Below are positions 1 through 9,090 of a DNA stretch of 16,446 bases, one piece after another. The DNA is from Cylindrodendrum hubeiense (Eukaryota; Ascomycota; Sordariomycetes; Hypocreales; Nectriaceae). The stretch spans positions 1 to 16,446 of the forward strand of contig JAANBB010000671.1 in NCBI GenBank assembly GCA_014621425.1, given 5' to 3'. The notes beneath the pieces were generated by a model, which saw nothing but the letters and a program-made list of their open reading frames with translations, was not told the origin of the DNA and did no database searches. Position 1 is the first letter of the stretch; every line of letters starts with the position of its first letter. Made by a program: the position numbers and the translations under genes.

Positions 1-346
1 CGGCCGAGTCGGCGGTGGCCGGGGTATGAGCGGTATGGGCAGAGACGTCAGACTCGCGGATGTCTGCTCGGGGCGTGATCTTGGCGGCGGCGGCGAGGGC
101 GTAGTCGGGCAGGGCAGGCGGCGCGGCGGCATCGGTCACGTAGGCATTGGGGCCGTTGCCAAAGGAGCTGCCGCGGCGGGACAGGGAGGACTTGCGGGAG
201 AAGGAGGGCTTGCGGTCCTTGAGGGTGGTGGTGAGGGGGTCGACGCTGCCGCCGTCGCGAGTGGCCGGGCGAGAAGAAGAGGAGGAGGAGAAGATGGAGG
301 TCGAGAAGATGGGCGTCGAGCCGGAGTTTGGCGTTCTGGGCGGCAT
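1..346 (-). CDS. Serine-rich N-terminus of an unidentified fungal protein, partial
   Basis: The minus strand from an ATG at 346-344 is open for 115 codons to the left edge, so only the N-terminus is present. I do not recognise the family. Codons end strongly in C/G, as in the conserved genes of this window, and the ATG has an A at -3. The protein starts MPPRTPNSGSTPIF, has a Ser tract (about residues 20-25), then a basic segment with three R-[RK]-x-S sites (S48, S54, S60) spaced exactly six residues apart. A PNAYVTDAAAPPALPDYALA stretch (about 66-85) looks more ordered and may be conserved. The first part is probably disordered and phosphorylated by a basophilic kinase such as PKA (inference). 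A CTAG at 352-355 just upstream on the coding strand could be a splice acceptor in the 5' leader. The downstream domains that would identify it lie outside the window. Confidence 0.75.
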   Translation of the reverse strand, partial: MPPRTPNSGSTPIFSTSIFSSSSSSRPATRDGGSVDPLTTTLKDRKPSFSRKSSLSRRGSSFGNGPNAYVTDAAAPPALPDYALAAAAKITPRADIRESDVSAHTAHTPATADSA

Positions 347-1190
347 GTTTGCTAGTTGGGGCCTTGTGGGCGGGCGGGCAACGTGCGGGTTGTGTGGCCT
401 GGTCTGGCCGGAGTGGCCACGCACGCGATGGATCTTGGACCTTGAATGAGACCGAGTCCGACCACCGAGACGACCTGGGACCGGCGAGCGCTGGACTGTG
501 TGCGGTCGCTGCTGGTTCACTGTGGTCGCTGTGGTCGCTGTGGTGGTGCGTACCGGACTGTGTGCTGGACTGTCCTGCGCCGCAGCGAGGTGTGTGTGGA
601 TGCGCGCCGCCAGGGGATGGGCTTGCACGCAAGCAGCATGGGTGAGCAGTGTCTGGCCGTGTCTGGTTTGTTTGTCTCTGGGCTAGCGTTGCAGCAGCAG
701 CATCGGATGAAGCCGGCCAACTGCGGATGTGTCGCGGACGTCTGGATCGGGTAGAGACGTCGTCGCCTGTCGAAGCTTGTTGCGCGTCGGTTGCCGGTTG
801 CTTGTTGCAGAAGCGAAAAAAGCGAAGCTATCCAAAGTCTAAGGCGTCGACACGCGACACGCCACAAAGCGCCCACGAGGGAGGCCGCAGAAAGTGCCCG
901 CAGTTCCGAGTTCGTACCTGAGGCCCCTCCCCAGCGCCGCCCACGATGCCCACGCGCGCTGCTGCAAGCCATGAGTTTGCGGCGGGTTCCAGCATGTCCA
1001 CAGTGGGAAGCCTCGCTGAACGGCACGGCCGAGACCGTCCAGGGTCCACTGTGGCCACTGCCGCTAGCGCCCACTGTGCTGGTTGCAGCGTTGTATCGTA
1101 CCTCAGCTCTATCCGCCGCGCTGCGTGGCACGGCGTGGCACGGTGGGGACGCCTACGCAGGTGGAGGCCACTTCTATTGAGATGAGCCTC
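347..1190. other. GC-rich upstream region of the left-edge gene
   Basis: This stretch has no convincing gene. The overlapping open frames on both strands have biased, low-complexity composition (long Arg, Cys and Ser runs) and look like products of high GC. It probably holds the promoter and 5' leader of the minus-strand gene. It contains a short 9-bp tandem repeat near 521-547. Composition shifts to lower GC close to 1190. Confidence 0.5.
521..547. repeat. 9-bp tandem repeat, about three copies
   Basis: TGTGGTCGC occurs at 521-529 and 530-538, followed by an imperfect third copy TGTGGTGGT at 539-547. It is a short minisatellite in the non-coding upstream region of the left-edge gene. No function is evident. 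Confidence 0.7.
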
Positions 1191-1909
1191 CCTTCCCAAG
1201 TTGGCCATGATTGACTCTAACTAATGGAGTACTAATAATGTCTGACCCATCTTGATTGTAACTGTCTATCATACTCGTCCGTGGCAAACTAGTTGCTAGC
1301 CTACAGAGCTACTAGCGCTCATTTAAACCGACACCGCTAGATCTGCCCGCCTGGGAGTCAACCTCCCTTATGATGACCCATGCCAAGAGACAACGCAACA
1401 CGGCAACGGGCATCTTGCTGCACAGACAGCTCAATCAAACTAGTTACACATCACCTCTGAGCCAAATAATCTATGACTCTTCTGAGTTGAAGCAAACAGT
1501 TTGAACGTCCTGTGACTCACCCTCAACTACGCTCCCACGAAATATAAATATAAACCCCCAGCACCCCTAGGTCCGTCGCTGGGGTCTGATTCCTGGTATC
1601 AAAACACTCTTACTCCTTTTTCCAATTACGGGCATTGGAGAATATAAGCACTGGATACCATGGGGATCGGTGAGCCCTTCGAATCATAGTTATCCCGGGC
1701 AAGGGGAGCGAGAACACCACGTATCCTTGGCTTGCATATCGGAAAGGTAAAGTCGAATCCGAGTCTCATCGTCCTACGACACAAAGCTTACAATTTCCAA
1801 TTTTTCAGGACACACCGCTGTAAAACACGCACCCGGAGCCTTACCCATCGAGCTACGCGGACCGATATCGCGTATAAGTTGATAACGTCTCACTCCGAGA
1901 GTTACCGAT
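1191..1909. other. Lower-GC non-coding stretch at the left edge of the accessory island
   Basis: No gene is supported here. A TATA-like run (TATAAATATAAA, 1543-1554) lies about 355 bp upstream of the broken gene's ATG at 1910 and could be its old promoter. A short inverted repeat (CCCCAGC at 1556-1562, GCTGGGG at 1578-1584) follows it. The remaining open frames are short and not protein-like. Confidence 0.4.
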
Positions 1910-3566
1910 ATGGCACCAGCTGAAAAACACTTTGGTGATTTCACCGAGTCACAATGAATACAACAGTAAGTTTCGATTTCCTTCACATCATTGTGCCCCC
2001 GTTATCTCAAATCATACTTACCAGCCGGTAGAATATATACAAAGATGTACGAAATCGGCCGCACCTCACTTCGAGAGGTGGTCATCGAATTAAACGATGA
2101 AGCTTAGCAAAGCGGCCTCGCCGATCAACGCTCCCTTGTTATAGATGCCGGCAATATATATCTGGATTCATCAACTTGTATGAAGCCATCAGAGCCCTAA
2201 CAACCTCGAAAACACCGCCTCAACTGTCAAGTCCACAACAACAGATGGTGGGGGGAAAGACATACACTACCCTCGCCCATCAATACCTGTGCGCGACAGA
2301 GTATCAGATGCGCCGTCTTCGCAAGTTGCTGCCGCGGGGGCCTTTTTGATCGCAGGCCTGTCTGAAACTGTGGATGCCTGGAAGCTAGAGGCGGAAAAGT
2401 ATCTCGAGTCAACGGTCACGGAGGATGGTCACTCTTTCCACAACCAGGTCTTTATTGAACTATGGGCTTAGCCTGATAACAAGATCGAGTCCGAGTCCAC
2501 CTCGAAGACGTGTCGCGAAGAACTTCGGCGCCTTGCCCGCCTATGCCAAATTACAAGGCAACATCGGTGTTGATCCAAGAAAAGCGTGGAACTTTGGCGA
2601 ATTTCTGTTGAGGTCGAATTTGACGGCTCTGTACAGGCCAAGTGATTTTTCTGTGCAATCAGGAATCTCTCAACTGCCCGTCATGAATCATACAGACCTG
2701 ATGGCACGGACGAAGACAACGTTCAAATGGGACAGGGTGATCAAGTTCACCACACAAACCGTCAGTAAACATGCGGCTCGATTTCCGTCCCATTTGCTCT
2801 CGTCCCATCGATTGGCGTACATGCTGATCATCACACGGCGAAGACGTCCCATCTTGGAATGTGAAAGACATATATACCATATCCTACAGATCTGCACTAT
2901 CTCAGCCCTTTCTCTTTACACTGTACATAATGGGGAAAGAACTGAGTAGTCTATGCAATGTCGATATTGGCTTGATCCCTATACTACTAGTCAGCATTAG
3001 CGGCTTTGGCATGCCCGCCAGAAGCGACATCATCAACCTCCAAGAGACGGATGTTGCCAAGAGGAGCAGAAGGACTTCGCTCATGGGAAAGGCAGCTTTG
3101 CCATCTGGGATAAGCTGTATTCTCTATCATCGCTAACGGATCCGCCTCGACGACGCCGCTGGGACGAGATGACCAACGTCGGCAAGGACATGTCCATGAT
3201 TGAGGGGGAGGAACTGGATCAGCTATTCGACCAATACGCCACGGTGCCATCCGATGCTGGATTGGGATATGTGACCTATTCCACCTTGGAATCCCAGCCA
3301 CGCCGACGGCAATATGAAGACAGGGGACGAGGCTCATGTGGGAATCCTACGAGTTGAACTAGAAGTTCACAGACGCCGTCTCTCTGGGTTGGGTTCCCGG
3401 TCTCTATCAGGAGGACTACGATCCTTTCCTCGCGGTAAACATTTTCGGCAAGGAGGAGACTGTGGGAATCTTCACACTCAAGCATACGGCGACAGAAGAC
3501 GAGGGCTACGAGCAGCGTGCATTCGACATGATGAAGGCTGCGTTCGAGTACCATGACTATTATAGA
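1910..3566 (+). pseudogene. Broken unidentified gene with several frameshifts and stops
   Basis: Protein-like stretches follow one another on the plus strand in changing frames. An ATG at 1910 opens MAPAEKHFGDFTESQ, then an in-frame TGA (1955-1957). A plausible intron (1966-2031, GTAAGT to TAG) keeps the frame into MYEIGRTSLREVVIELNDEA, ended by TAG at 2105. Further pieces are 2152-2349 (includes YISGFINLYEAIRALTT), about 2330-2471 (includes LIAGLSETVDAWKLEAEKYL), 2574-2645 (KSVELWRISVEVEFDGSVQA), 3058-3357 (includes DFAHGKGSFAIWDKLYSL and EGEELDQLFDQYATVPSDAG), 3314-3380 (MKTGDEAHVGILRVELE) and 3363 to about 3566 (includes AVSLGWVPGLYQEDYDPFLA and GKEETVGIFTLKHTATEDE). I do not recognise the family. 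The stretch 2646-3050 is less protein-like, so this could be two genes. The decay is seen; that it was once a single gene is inferred. Confidence 0.55.
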
Positions 3567-3639
3567 CGATCGTCTTCACTATTTTTGTTTTTGTTTTCCG
3601 CGAATCCTAGGCGAGTCGTGTGTTAGTAGTTCGGAATAG

Positions 3640-4485
3640 ACTGGCAGAAACATCACGCGAGACGGGAGGGTGTCCAAAGTGGGCGACGGCGGCGCGGCAG
3701 ACGAGGGCGCGGCCGACAAGCGCCCGACCATTACCCCGGGCGAGATTGAGGGTCTGAAGGCGATTCTGCGATCGCGCGTCAAGGTGCTCCGCACTGGACA
3801 GCCCATCGCACTCGACACGGATGCCTCGACCCGGATGCACATGGAAGCCGTCACGGAGGCGGAGGAGCTCGAGGCCCAGCTCAGCATGGAGAACCAGCGA
3901 CCGGACCAGCCACTGGACGAGTGGGACGACAACCGCCGCGAAGGGCAGACGGTCTCTGTCACCGAGCCAATCGGTAAGTTCGACATTGTTGAGAATATTG
4001 CGCTTCGTTACTGAAACGAATGCAGCATGTCAGCATATATCGACTTTTCCCACTTGGTCTGCTCGAGTCTTACTGGCCAAATGGACCAAGATTGTCTTTG
4101 ACAAAGACAAGGCTCCAGCTTCTCATCAGAAAAAGGTCGAACAGGAGCCAAAGCGACATGCATCCTCTTCTGGCACGGATGCGACTCGTCGACGCCAGCC
4201 AAAGCACCCCATATATCTGACAACAGATGTCTCGCTAAAGGGAGCGAGTTGGATTGTTTTCGACCGAGAAATTCATGACTCTGCAGATGCCCAGCTTCAG
4301 AGCTACTCGATTTCTCTCAAGTCCACGAGCACAGCGACTATCATGAGGTTCGAATTCCCAGTACTGCGACTCTCGTAGAGGATCGACTTGCAGGTCTCGC
4401 GACTTTCAGAGAGGATTGGCCTCATCGGCATGGCCCTAGTGCCCAAGAGAAGATCCAGGGCATCCAGCTCTCTGCTATCAGGTAA
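3640..4485 (+). pseudogene. Coding remnant or degenerate gene with one intron, unidentified
   Basis: From 3640 to 3973 the plus strand has a strongly GC3-biased open frame with no ATG at its head; the first in-frame ATG is at 3835. It encodes an acidic, helix-prone segment (PTITPGEIEGLKAILRSRVK, then MEAVTEAEELEAQLSMENQR). A good intron fits at 3974-4025: GTAAGT donor, TTACTGA branch region, GCAG acceptor, 52 nt, phase 1. The spliced frame continues to a TAG at 4376-4378 through TWSARVLLAKWTKIVFDKDK and LTTDVSLKGASWIVFDREI. A different frame then looks more protein-like from 4300 to 4485 (STATLVEDRLAGLATFREDW), which suggests a frameshift near 4280-4300; I see no strong intron that would join them. 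The lack of a start codon and the frame change favour a relic. A living gene with an upstream exon is possible. Family unknown. Confidence 0.45.
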
Positions 4486-4533
4486 CTCAGCTACGGCTCG
4501 CGCACGACCGAGTGCGATTGTAACGGCGACTAA

Positions 4534-4690
4534 GGACTACTTGAATCTACACCCGATGGCGGGTCGATGTACAATAGAACATGGAAAACCTCGCGGCGAC
4601 ATACCATGAGCGGGGCTGGGATAATAATACTAAACCTATGTACATCAAACTCTTAGATCTTCACTCCATTCGCCCGGAGACCATCTATCT
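4534..4690 (+). pseudogene. Relic of a kinesin-light-chain-type TPR array
   Basis: The frame at 4581 reads MENLAATYHERGWDNNTKPM, continues as YIKLLDLHSIRPETI, and aligns with the TPR unit of the intact NLR gene downstream (pattern SMANLA-TY--QGRY-EAE---V-LDLRQ...HPDTI). DNA similarity is visible too: CTCGCG, ACATAC, TTAGATCTT and a CCCGGA block occur in the same order. Upstream, CTACTTG...CACCCGAT, then ACAAT...ATGG, matches the tail of a preceding unit, interrupted by about 13 extra bases and a TAG. The last part lacks about 24 bases of the unit. It is therefore a decayed piece of an NLR-type repeat array, about 1 kb upstream of the intact gene and on the same strand. It may be a duplicate remnant or the end of an older NLR (inference). 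Confidence 0.6.
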
Positions 4691-5646
4691 TGAATCATGC
4701 TCAAATAGGACGCTACTCATCACACTTCAATTAGTCAGTTTGATGTTTGATATGTGTAGGGGAATACACTATAATATACCTTGTAATGGCGTCGTTTGGA
4801 TTCAAAGCAACCGTGTCTTGACTTTTCAAACCCTCAGCGGATTTTGTTGTCGCCGGTCGAAGATCAGATCGCCGCTGCAGAGGAAGGTCCTCGAAGAAAA
4901 CAGGGCGATACTATGACAGCATTGAGACGTCTGCACTGCGAAATTGGCAGACATAATAAATCAACACAATCTCTTGTCGGTGTTGCGCAATCCAAGTGCC
5001 GGATTCCTTACAAGGCCATCGGTGACAGATGTTAATTTAAAGTTAAAAGGAGGCATGCTCTTGAAACTGAAATCGCTGAACAAATCCCCCCTGACTTACT
5101 AGGGCTTGTGCTAGGCTGCCAATATATGCCGAAATGGTCCTAGTCACAAAAAGCTATATTGTCAGCTTTTATATCTCAGACGTAGCACAGCCGAAGATTG
5201 CAACTGTCTATTGGACCCCTTGACCTTCATCTAAGATATGTATGAAAACAATATGAATGCTTTGACAACTTCACGTCTCATGGATCTCACCACTTTCAAG
5301 TCCACGAGGTTCATAAAGAAAGTCTATTATAGACGATGTAAAGAAATTATAGCGAGCCTGTGCTGTTTCACGCTAAATTTCTGGCGGTGAGATTCGTCAG
5401 TCGGTACTGGGCGTGCTGTTGCTTGCCTCAAATATTGTCGACCTTGGCCCGATCAGCTGCGCAGGGTTTGAATGAGGATCCGGCAGAATATTTATGCGTG
5501 CTAAATATAGCCATTTTCTTCAGCCTGATGCAAGAACCTGACCGATTTACTTCGTCCCGCAACATCCCTCAGCCTAATTGAGAGCAATAACAGTATACAG
5601 CAGCAGTAAACAGCAACGTCAACCTGCTGCTTTTCGCGCATTGAGA
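4691..5646. other. AT-richer intergenic DNA upstream of the NLR gene
   Basis: There is no clear gene. A 79-codon open frame at 4796-5035 contains LLSPVEDQIAAAEEGPRRKQ, which is weakly protein-like but unrecognised, and might be another decayed exon. The 600 bp before the NLR start codon presumably hold its promoter and 5' leader. No specific sites can be assigned with confidence. Confidence 0.4.
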
Positions 5647-8149
5647 ATGGATAGGCTAGGGCGCGAGGTGGCTCATAGCCAGTTCCGGGACAACAACACC
5701 ATCCACCAGGGTGACGTCCACGGCGATGTTCATCACCACCACTTGCCCCACCCACCGTCCGCCCAACCCGCCGTCCGTATCATCCCCTACCCCCGCAACG
5801 AAGATGTAGTCCATCGCCCGGACCTCATCAGCCGACTCGACACGCTCCTGCCGCGGACATCGAAATATTGTAGTGCTGCACTATGGGGCCTGGGCGGGTC
5901 GGGGTATGTTCTCGCTCTTCCCATGGGCTGTGGGTTAAACATCTGCTAAAGGACCTAGGAAAACACAGATCGCGCTTGATTACGCATACCGTCAGTCCAA
6001 TGACGGGGGCTGCTCTGTCTACTGGGTGCATGCCGATAGCGAGGCAACATTCGAACACGACTATCAAGCGATCGCAAAGAAACTTGATATAGACCCAATG
6101 CTGAAGGGCGAAGACTTGCTCACTGCGGTGCGTAGCCGTATCGAGGCGGAACAGAATTGGGTCCTCATTATCGACAACGCCGACGATTTGACGCTCTTTG
6201 GGGTTGGCCAAGCGGCGGAACAGAAGACGAACCTATACAAGTACATTCCTCAAGGGACGGTTTTGTGGACAAGCCGTGATGAACGAATTGTGGGGACGCT
6301 CGTGGGCGCGCCGCGGGGCATTGAGGTCGCCCGGATGTCAGTAGATGAGGCGCAGACCCTCTTCAAGACCACACAGGCCAGAGGGACTAGTGGGTTCGAA
6401 ATGGAAACTGCTCTCCTCATGAAAGAACTTCAGTGGCTTCCGCTAGCCATTTCACAGGCCGGGGCATACATGCGAAGGACATCAACCCCAGTCAGAGAGT
6501 ACTTGCATCTCCTAGCACAGGACAAGCAACGGTGGTCCATTCTAAAGACAACCGAATCTGACCGTCACAGAAGACCCGGTGTACCCAATAGCGTCCTGGA
6601 GACATGGGGCATCTCCATCAACCGTATCCAACAGGAGAGCAAGATGGCGCATCGGATTCTCCACGTTATTGCATTTCTCGATAACCAAAACATTCCACAT
6701 GAGATATTGGCAGCTGCCATTGCGTATAATAATGAGGATTGCAAAAACCTTGTTAAAGATCCGGATGAGCTGGAGGTCATCCAAGCTATTACACGGCTGA
6801 AAGAATACTCTTTTGTTCGCCCACGTCAAACGAACGATGATAGCCGAAGCTATGAGACGCATAAGCTCGTACAGGAGGCTACACGATACGGTATGTCTGC
6901 AAGAAAGCCCGCTGGGCCAGGCTACTCAATGGATCAAAGTGAGACATACTTCTCCAGCATGGCTATACGAATTGTGGCGAGTTTTTTCCCTAAATCTGAA
7001 ACAGAAACTTGGATGATGTGTGAAAAGTATGTTGCCCATGCTATACAAGTGGCAGAGTGGACAGAGGTATCCGAGAAGCAAATCGAGGTACTGGAGCTGC
7101 TTGATAGAGTATTCATATTCCTACATGACCGAGGGCGGTGGAGTGCACTAGAGCCAATAGCCCAAAGGATTTTGCACCTTCGGCAGGAGAGACTTGGAAA
7201 GAAGCACCCGGATACGATTGGCAGCAATGCCAACCTTGTGATTACATATCAGAACCAAGGCAACTATAACGAAGCCGAGATCATAGGTGTCGAGGTATTA
7301 GATCTTCAGCAGGAAATACTTGGGAAGAAGCACGTGGATACAATTCGTAGTATGGCTAATCTCGCGACAACATACTATAAACAGGGCCGCTATAATAAAG
7401 CTGAGTGTATAGGAGTCGAGGCATTAGATCTTCGGCAGGAAATACTTGGAAAGAGGGACCCAGATACAATTCACAGTATGGCCAACCTCGCGATGATATA
7501 CTGTAAACAGGGCCGCTATGATGAAGCTGAGCTCACAGGAGTCAAAACATTAGATCTTCGGCAGGAGATATTTGGGAAGAAGCACCCGGATACAATTCGC
7601 AGTATGGCTAATCTCGCGGTAACATACCATATGCAGGGCCGCTATGATGAAGCTGAGCTTATAGAAGTCAAGGTATTATATCTTCGGCAGGAGATACTTG
7701 GAAAGAGACATCCGGACACAATCCAGAGCATGGGCAACCTCGCGATGACATACCGGAAACAGGGCCGCTATGATGAAGCTGTGTCTATACAAGTTGAGGT
7801 ATTAGAACTTCAGCAGGAAATACTTGGAAAGAGGCACCCGGATATGATCCAGAGTATGGCCAACCTCGCGTCAACATACTGTGTACAAAAACGCTATGAC
7901 GAAGCTGAGCCTATGGAAGTTGAGGTATTAGATCTCCGGCGGCAAGTGCTTGGAGAGGATCATCCGGATACCCTTCAGGCTATGCACAACTTGGCTTTTA
8001 CTTGGAGCGACGTTGGCCGCGGCCAAGAAGCATCTTCACTCTTACGGCAATGCTGGCAATTACGATGTTCCATTATAGGACCAGGTCATCCCGAGACAGA
8101 GAATTCTGTACGTCTTTTGGCACTGTTAAAATCACGCGGGGGCGTATGA
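5647..8149 (+). CDS. NLR-like NB-ARC/TPR protein (fungal STAND ATPase)
   Basis: Two exons, 5647-5903 and 5959-8149, join to 815 residues. The 55-nt intron (GTATGT donor, GCTAAA branch region, CTAG acceptor) splits the Walker A codon for G86, and splicing restores GLGGSGKT (81-88), which is strong proof of the model. Other NB-ARC marks are VLIIDNADD (Walker B, D158), GTVLWTSRDERI (sensor region, R192), and WLPLA (245-249, the GLPLA position). A helical linker follows (about 270-475), then half a TPR and seven TPR units of 42 residues (507-800). The first 80 residues carry no known effector domain, only a Gly/Asn/His-rich stretch (11-32) resembling amyloid-signalling motifs, then an RIIPYPRNEDVVHR linker typical of fungal NLRs. 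Expected role (family knowledge): ATP-switched oligomerisation on ligand binding by the TPRs, in heterokaryon incompatibility or defence. The first ATG of the frame is used. Ligand and partner are unknown. Confidence 0.9.
5677..5742 (+). other. Candidate amyloid signalling motif at the NLR N-terminus
   Basis: Residues 11-32 read SQFRDNNTIHQGDVHGDV followed by four His. The N-x-[TI]-x-QG-[DN]-V-x-G pattern of alternating polar and beta-prone residues around Gly/Asn resembles the short prion-like motifs at the N-termini of fungal NLRs such as NWD2. In that system the NLR motif templates the matching C-terminal motif of an effector encoded next door. The resemblance is by eye; no profile was run. 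The His run may simply be low complexity. Confidence 0.4.
7220..8101 (+). repeat. Array of seven 126-bp repeats encoding TPR units
   Basis: Units begin at 7220, 7346, 7472, 7598, 7724, 7850 and 7976, each 42 codons. Units 2-5 are the most alike: by hand count units 2 and 3 match at 103 of 126 bases, and units 3 and 4 share 31 of 42 residues. The seventh unit is divergent and caps the array. A half unit precedes the first. The conserved frame of each unit is SM-NLA-TY--QGRY-EAE, V-L-LRQEI-GK-HPDTI. Differences cluster at a few columns, discussed in the findings. Confidence 0.9.
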
Positions 8150-9090
8150 AACGAGTCATGAAAAGGGTAGTAGCAGTACCGAGAAGGTGACTGGCTTGCG
8201 GTAGCGATTGTACGATTCTGATCCTTCACTTGACGCAATTTGCAGGTCAATGTAAGTACTGTAAGCCAGAGCGCGACGCAGTACTAGTGGTGGTTGCAAT
8301 TTACCATACGTGCATACTCATACAACATCACAATCCTTAACGATTATAGATTGCAGTATTCCATGTGTTGCATGTCAAGAATCGATAGATTATGACTTAA
8401 CCCAGACTCGCGACGGATCACGCTGCGCAGAAACGGGTGTTGGGGAAGAATGTAGATTGCCAAAGCCCCTCCAGCAAGCGTATAATTTACGGCGCTTTGG
8501 AAGTCATCAGCCCCGTGAGGACTGAAGATTCATGCCGAGAAGGATGTTGTGGATTAGAAAAGCGAAACATTGAGCTTGAACGGGCTAACACGTAAGGTGG
8601 TGAGGAGCAAGATGTGGGGGTGTTCCCGAAGGCTCATCCGGAAATAATAAAACCCACATCAGCTCCATAGATGCTTCGGCCAATTAGTGACTCACCCGGC
8701 TAAGATTGCAACGTCGATAGAGGATCTCTACGCATAGTTGCTGCACAAGTTCACGAACTGACTTCCCTTTTCACGATGGCAGAATGAGGGTACATGGCGA
8801 CGCGGGCTAACCTTGGCCCGTTGCAGGGCTAGAGATTTGACAGCCAGCCATTGTCCCCGCGTCGGCCAATTAAAGGCCACCGGTTTTCAGCCGCTGCAAT
8901 TATTCAAGTCATCCGGCGTACTCCTTCGGGAGTGCGTGCCGATTGAATTGGACCGTGATCTGCTCCGGATTAGATTAGATCGACCGAACAGCATATATTG
9001 GCTGGATCCCCAGGCATCAACATTGGCATCCTCACAGCACACTACCACTCACTTCCATCAACCAATCGCATAGCACCATCCAGCACCGCC
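8150..9090. other. Intergenic region between the NLR and the hydrolase gene
   Basis: No gene is supported; the open frames here are short and not protein-like. The left part is the NLR 3' region. The right part should be the hydrolase promoter: a CCAAT box lies in GTCGGCCAATTAAAG near 8865, a strong hairpin at 8917-8936, and an ATATAT run at 8993-8998, about 95 bp before the ATG. Composition rises back to high GC at about 9.0 kb. Confidence 0.5.
8917..8936. other. 8-bp perfect hairpin with a TTCG loop
   Basis: CGTACTCC (8917-8924) and GGAGTGCG (8929-8936) pair over eight positions with one G-T wobble around a TTCG loop, closed by C-G. It lies about 155 bp upstream of the hydrolase start codon. 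UUCG loops closed by C-G are unusually stable in RNA, but whether this stretch is transcribed is unknown. Confidence 0.6.

Noticed and set aside
517..1131. 204-codon minus-strand open frame upstream of the left-edge gene
   Set aside because: Arg/Cys/Ser-rich with no motif; explained by GC-rich DNA.
1732..1863. tRNA-like sequence on the minus strand (TAGCTCGATGGG box-A-like)
   Set aside because: The D-arm-like part is suggestive, but no matching acceptor 3' strand, anticodon stem or T stem can be paired, even allowing an intron.
4340..4360. Box-B-like GGTTCGAATTCC
   Set aside because: There is no tRNA fold around it; it lies within a coding remnant.
3555..5337. Near-identical 16-mers (3555-3570 and 5322-5337) as borders of a mobile element
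   Set aside because: They match at 15 of 16 bases, but about one such pair is expected by chance in 16 kb. No inverted termini or transposase lie between them.
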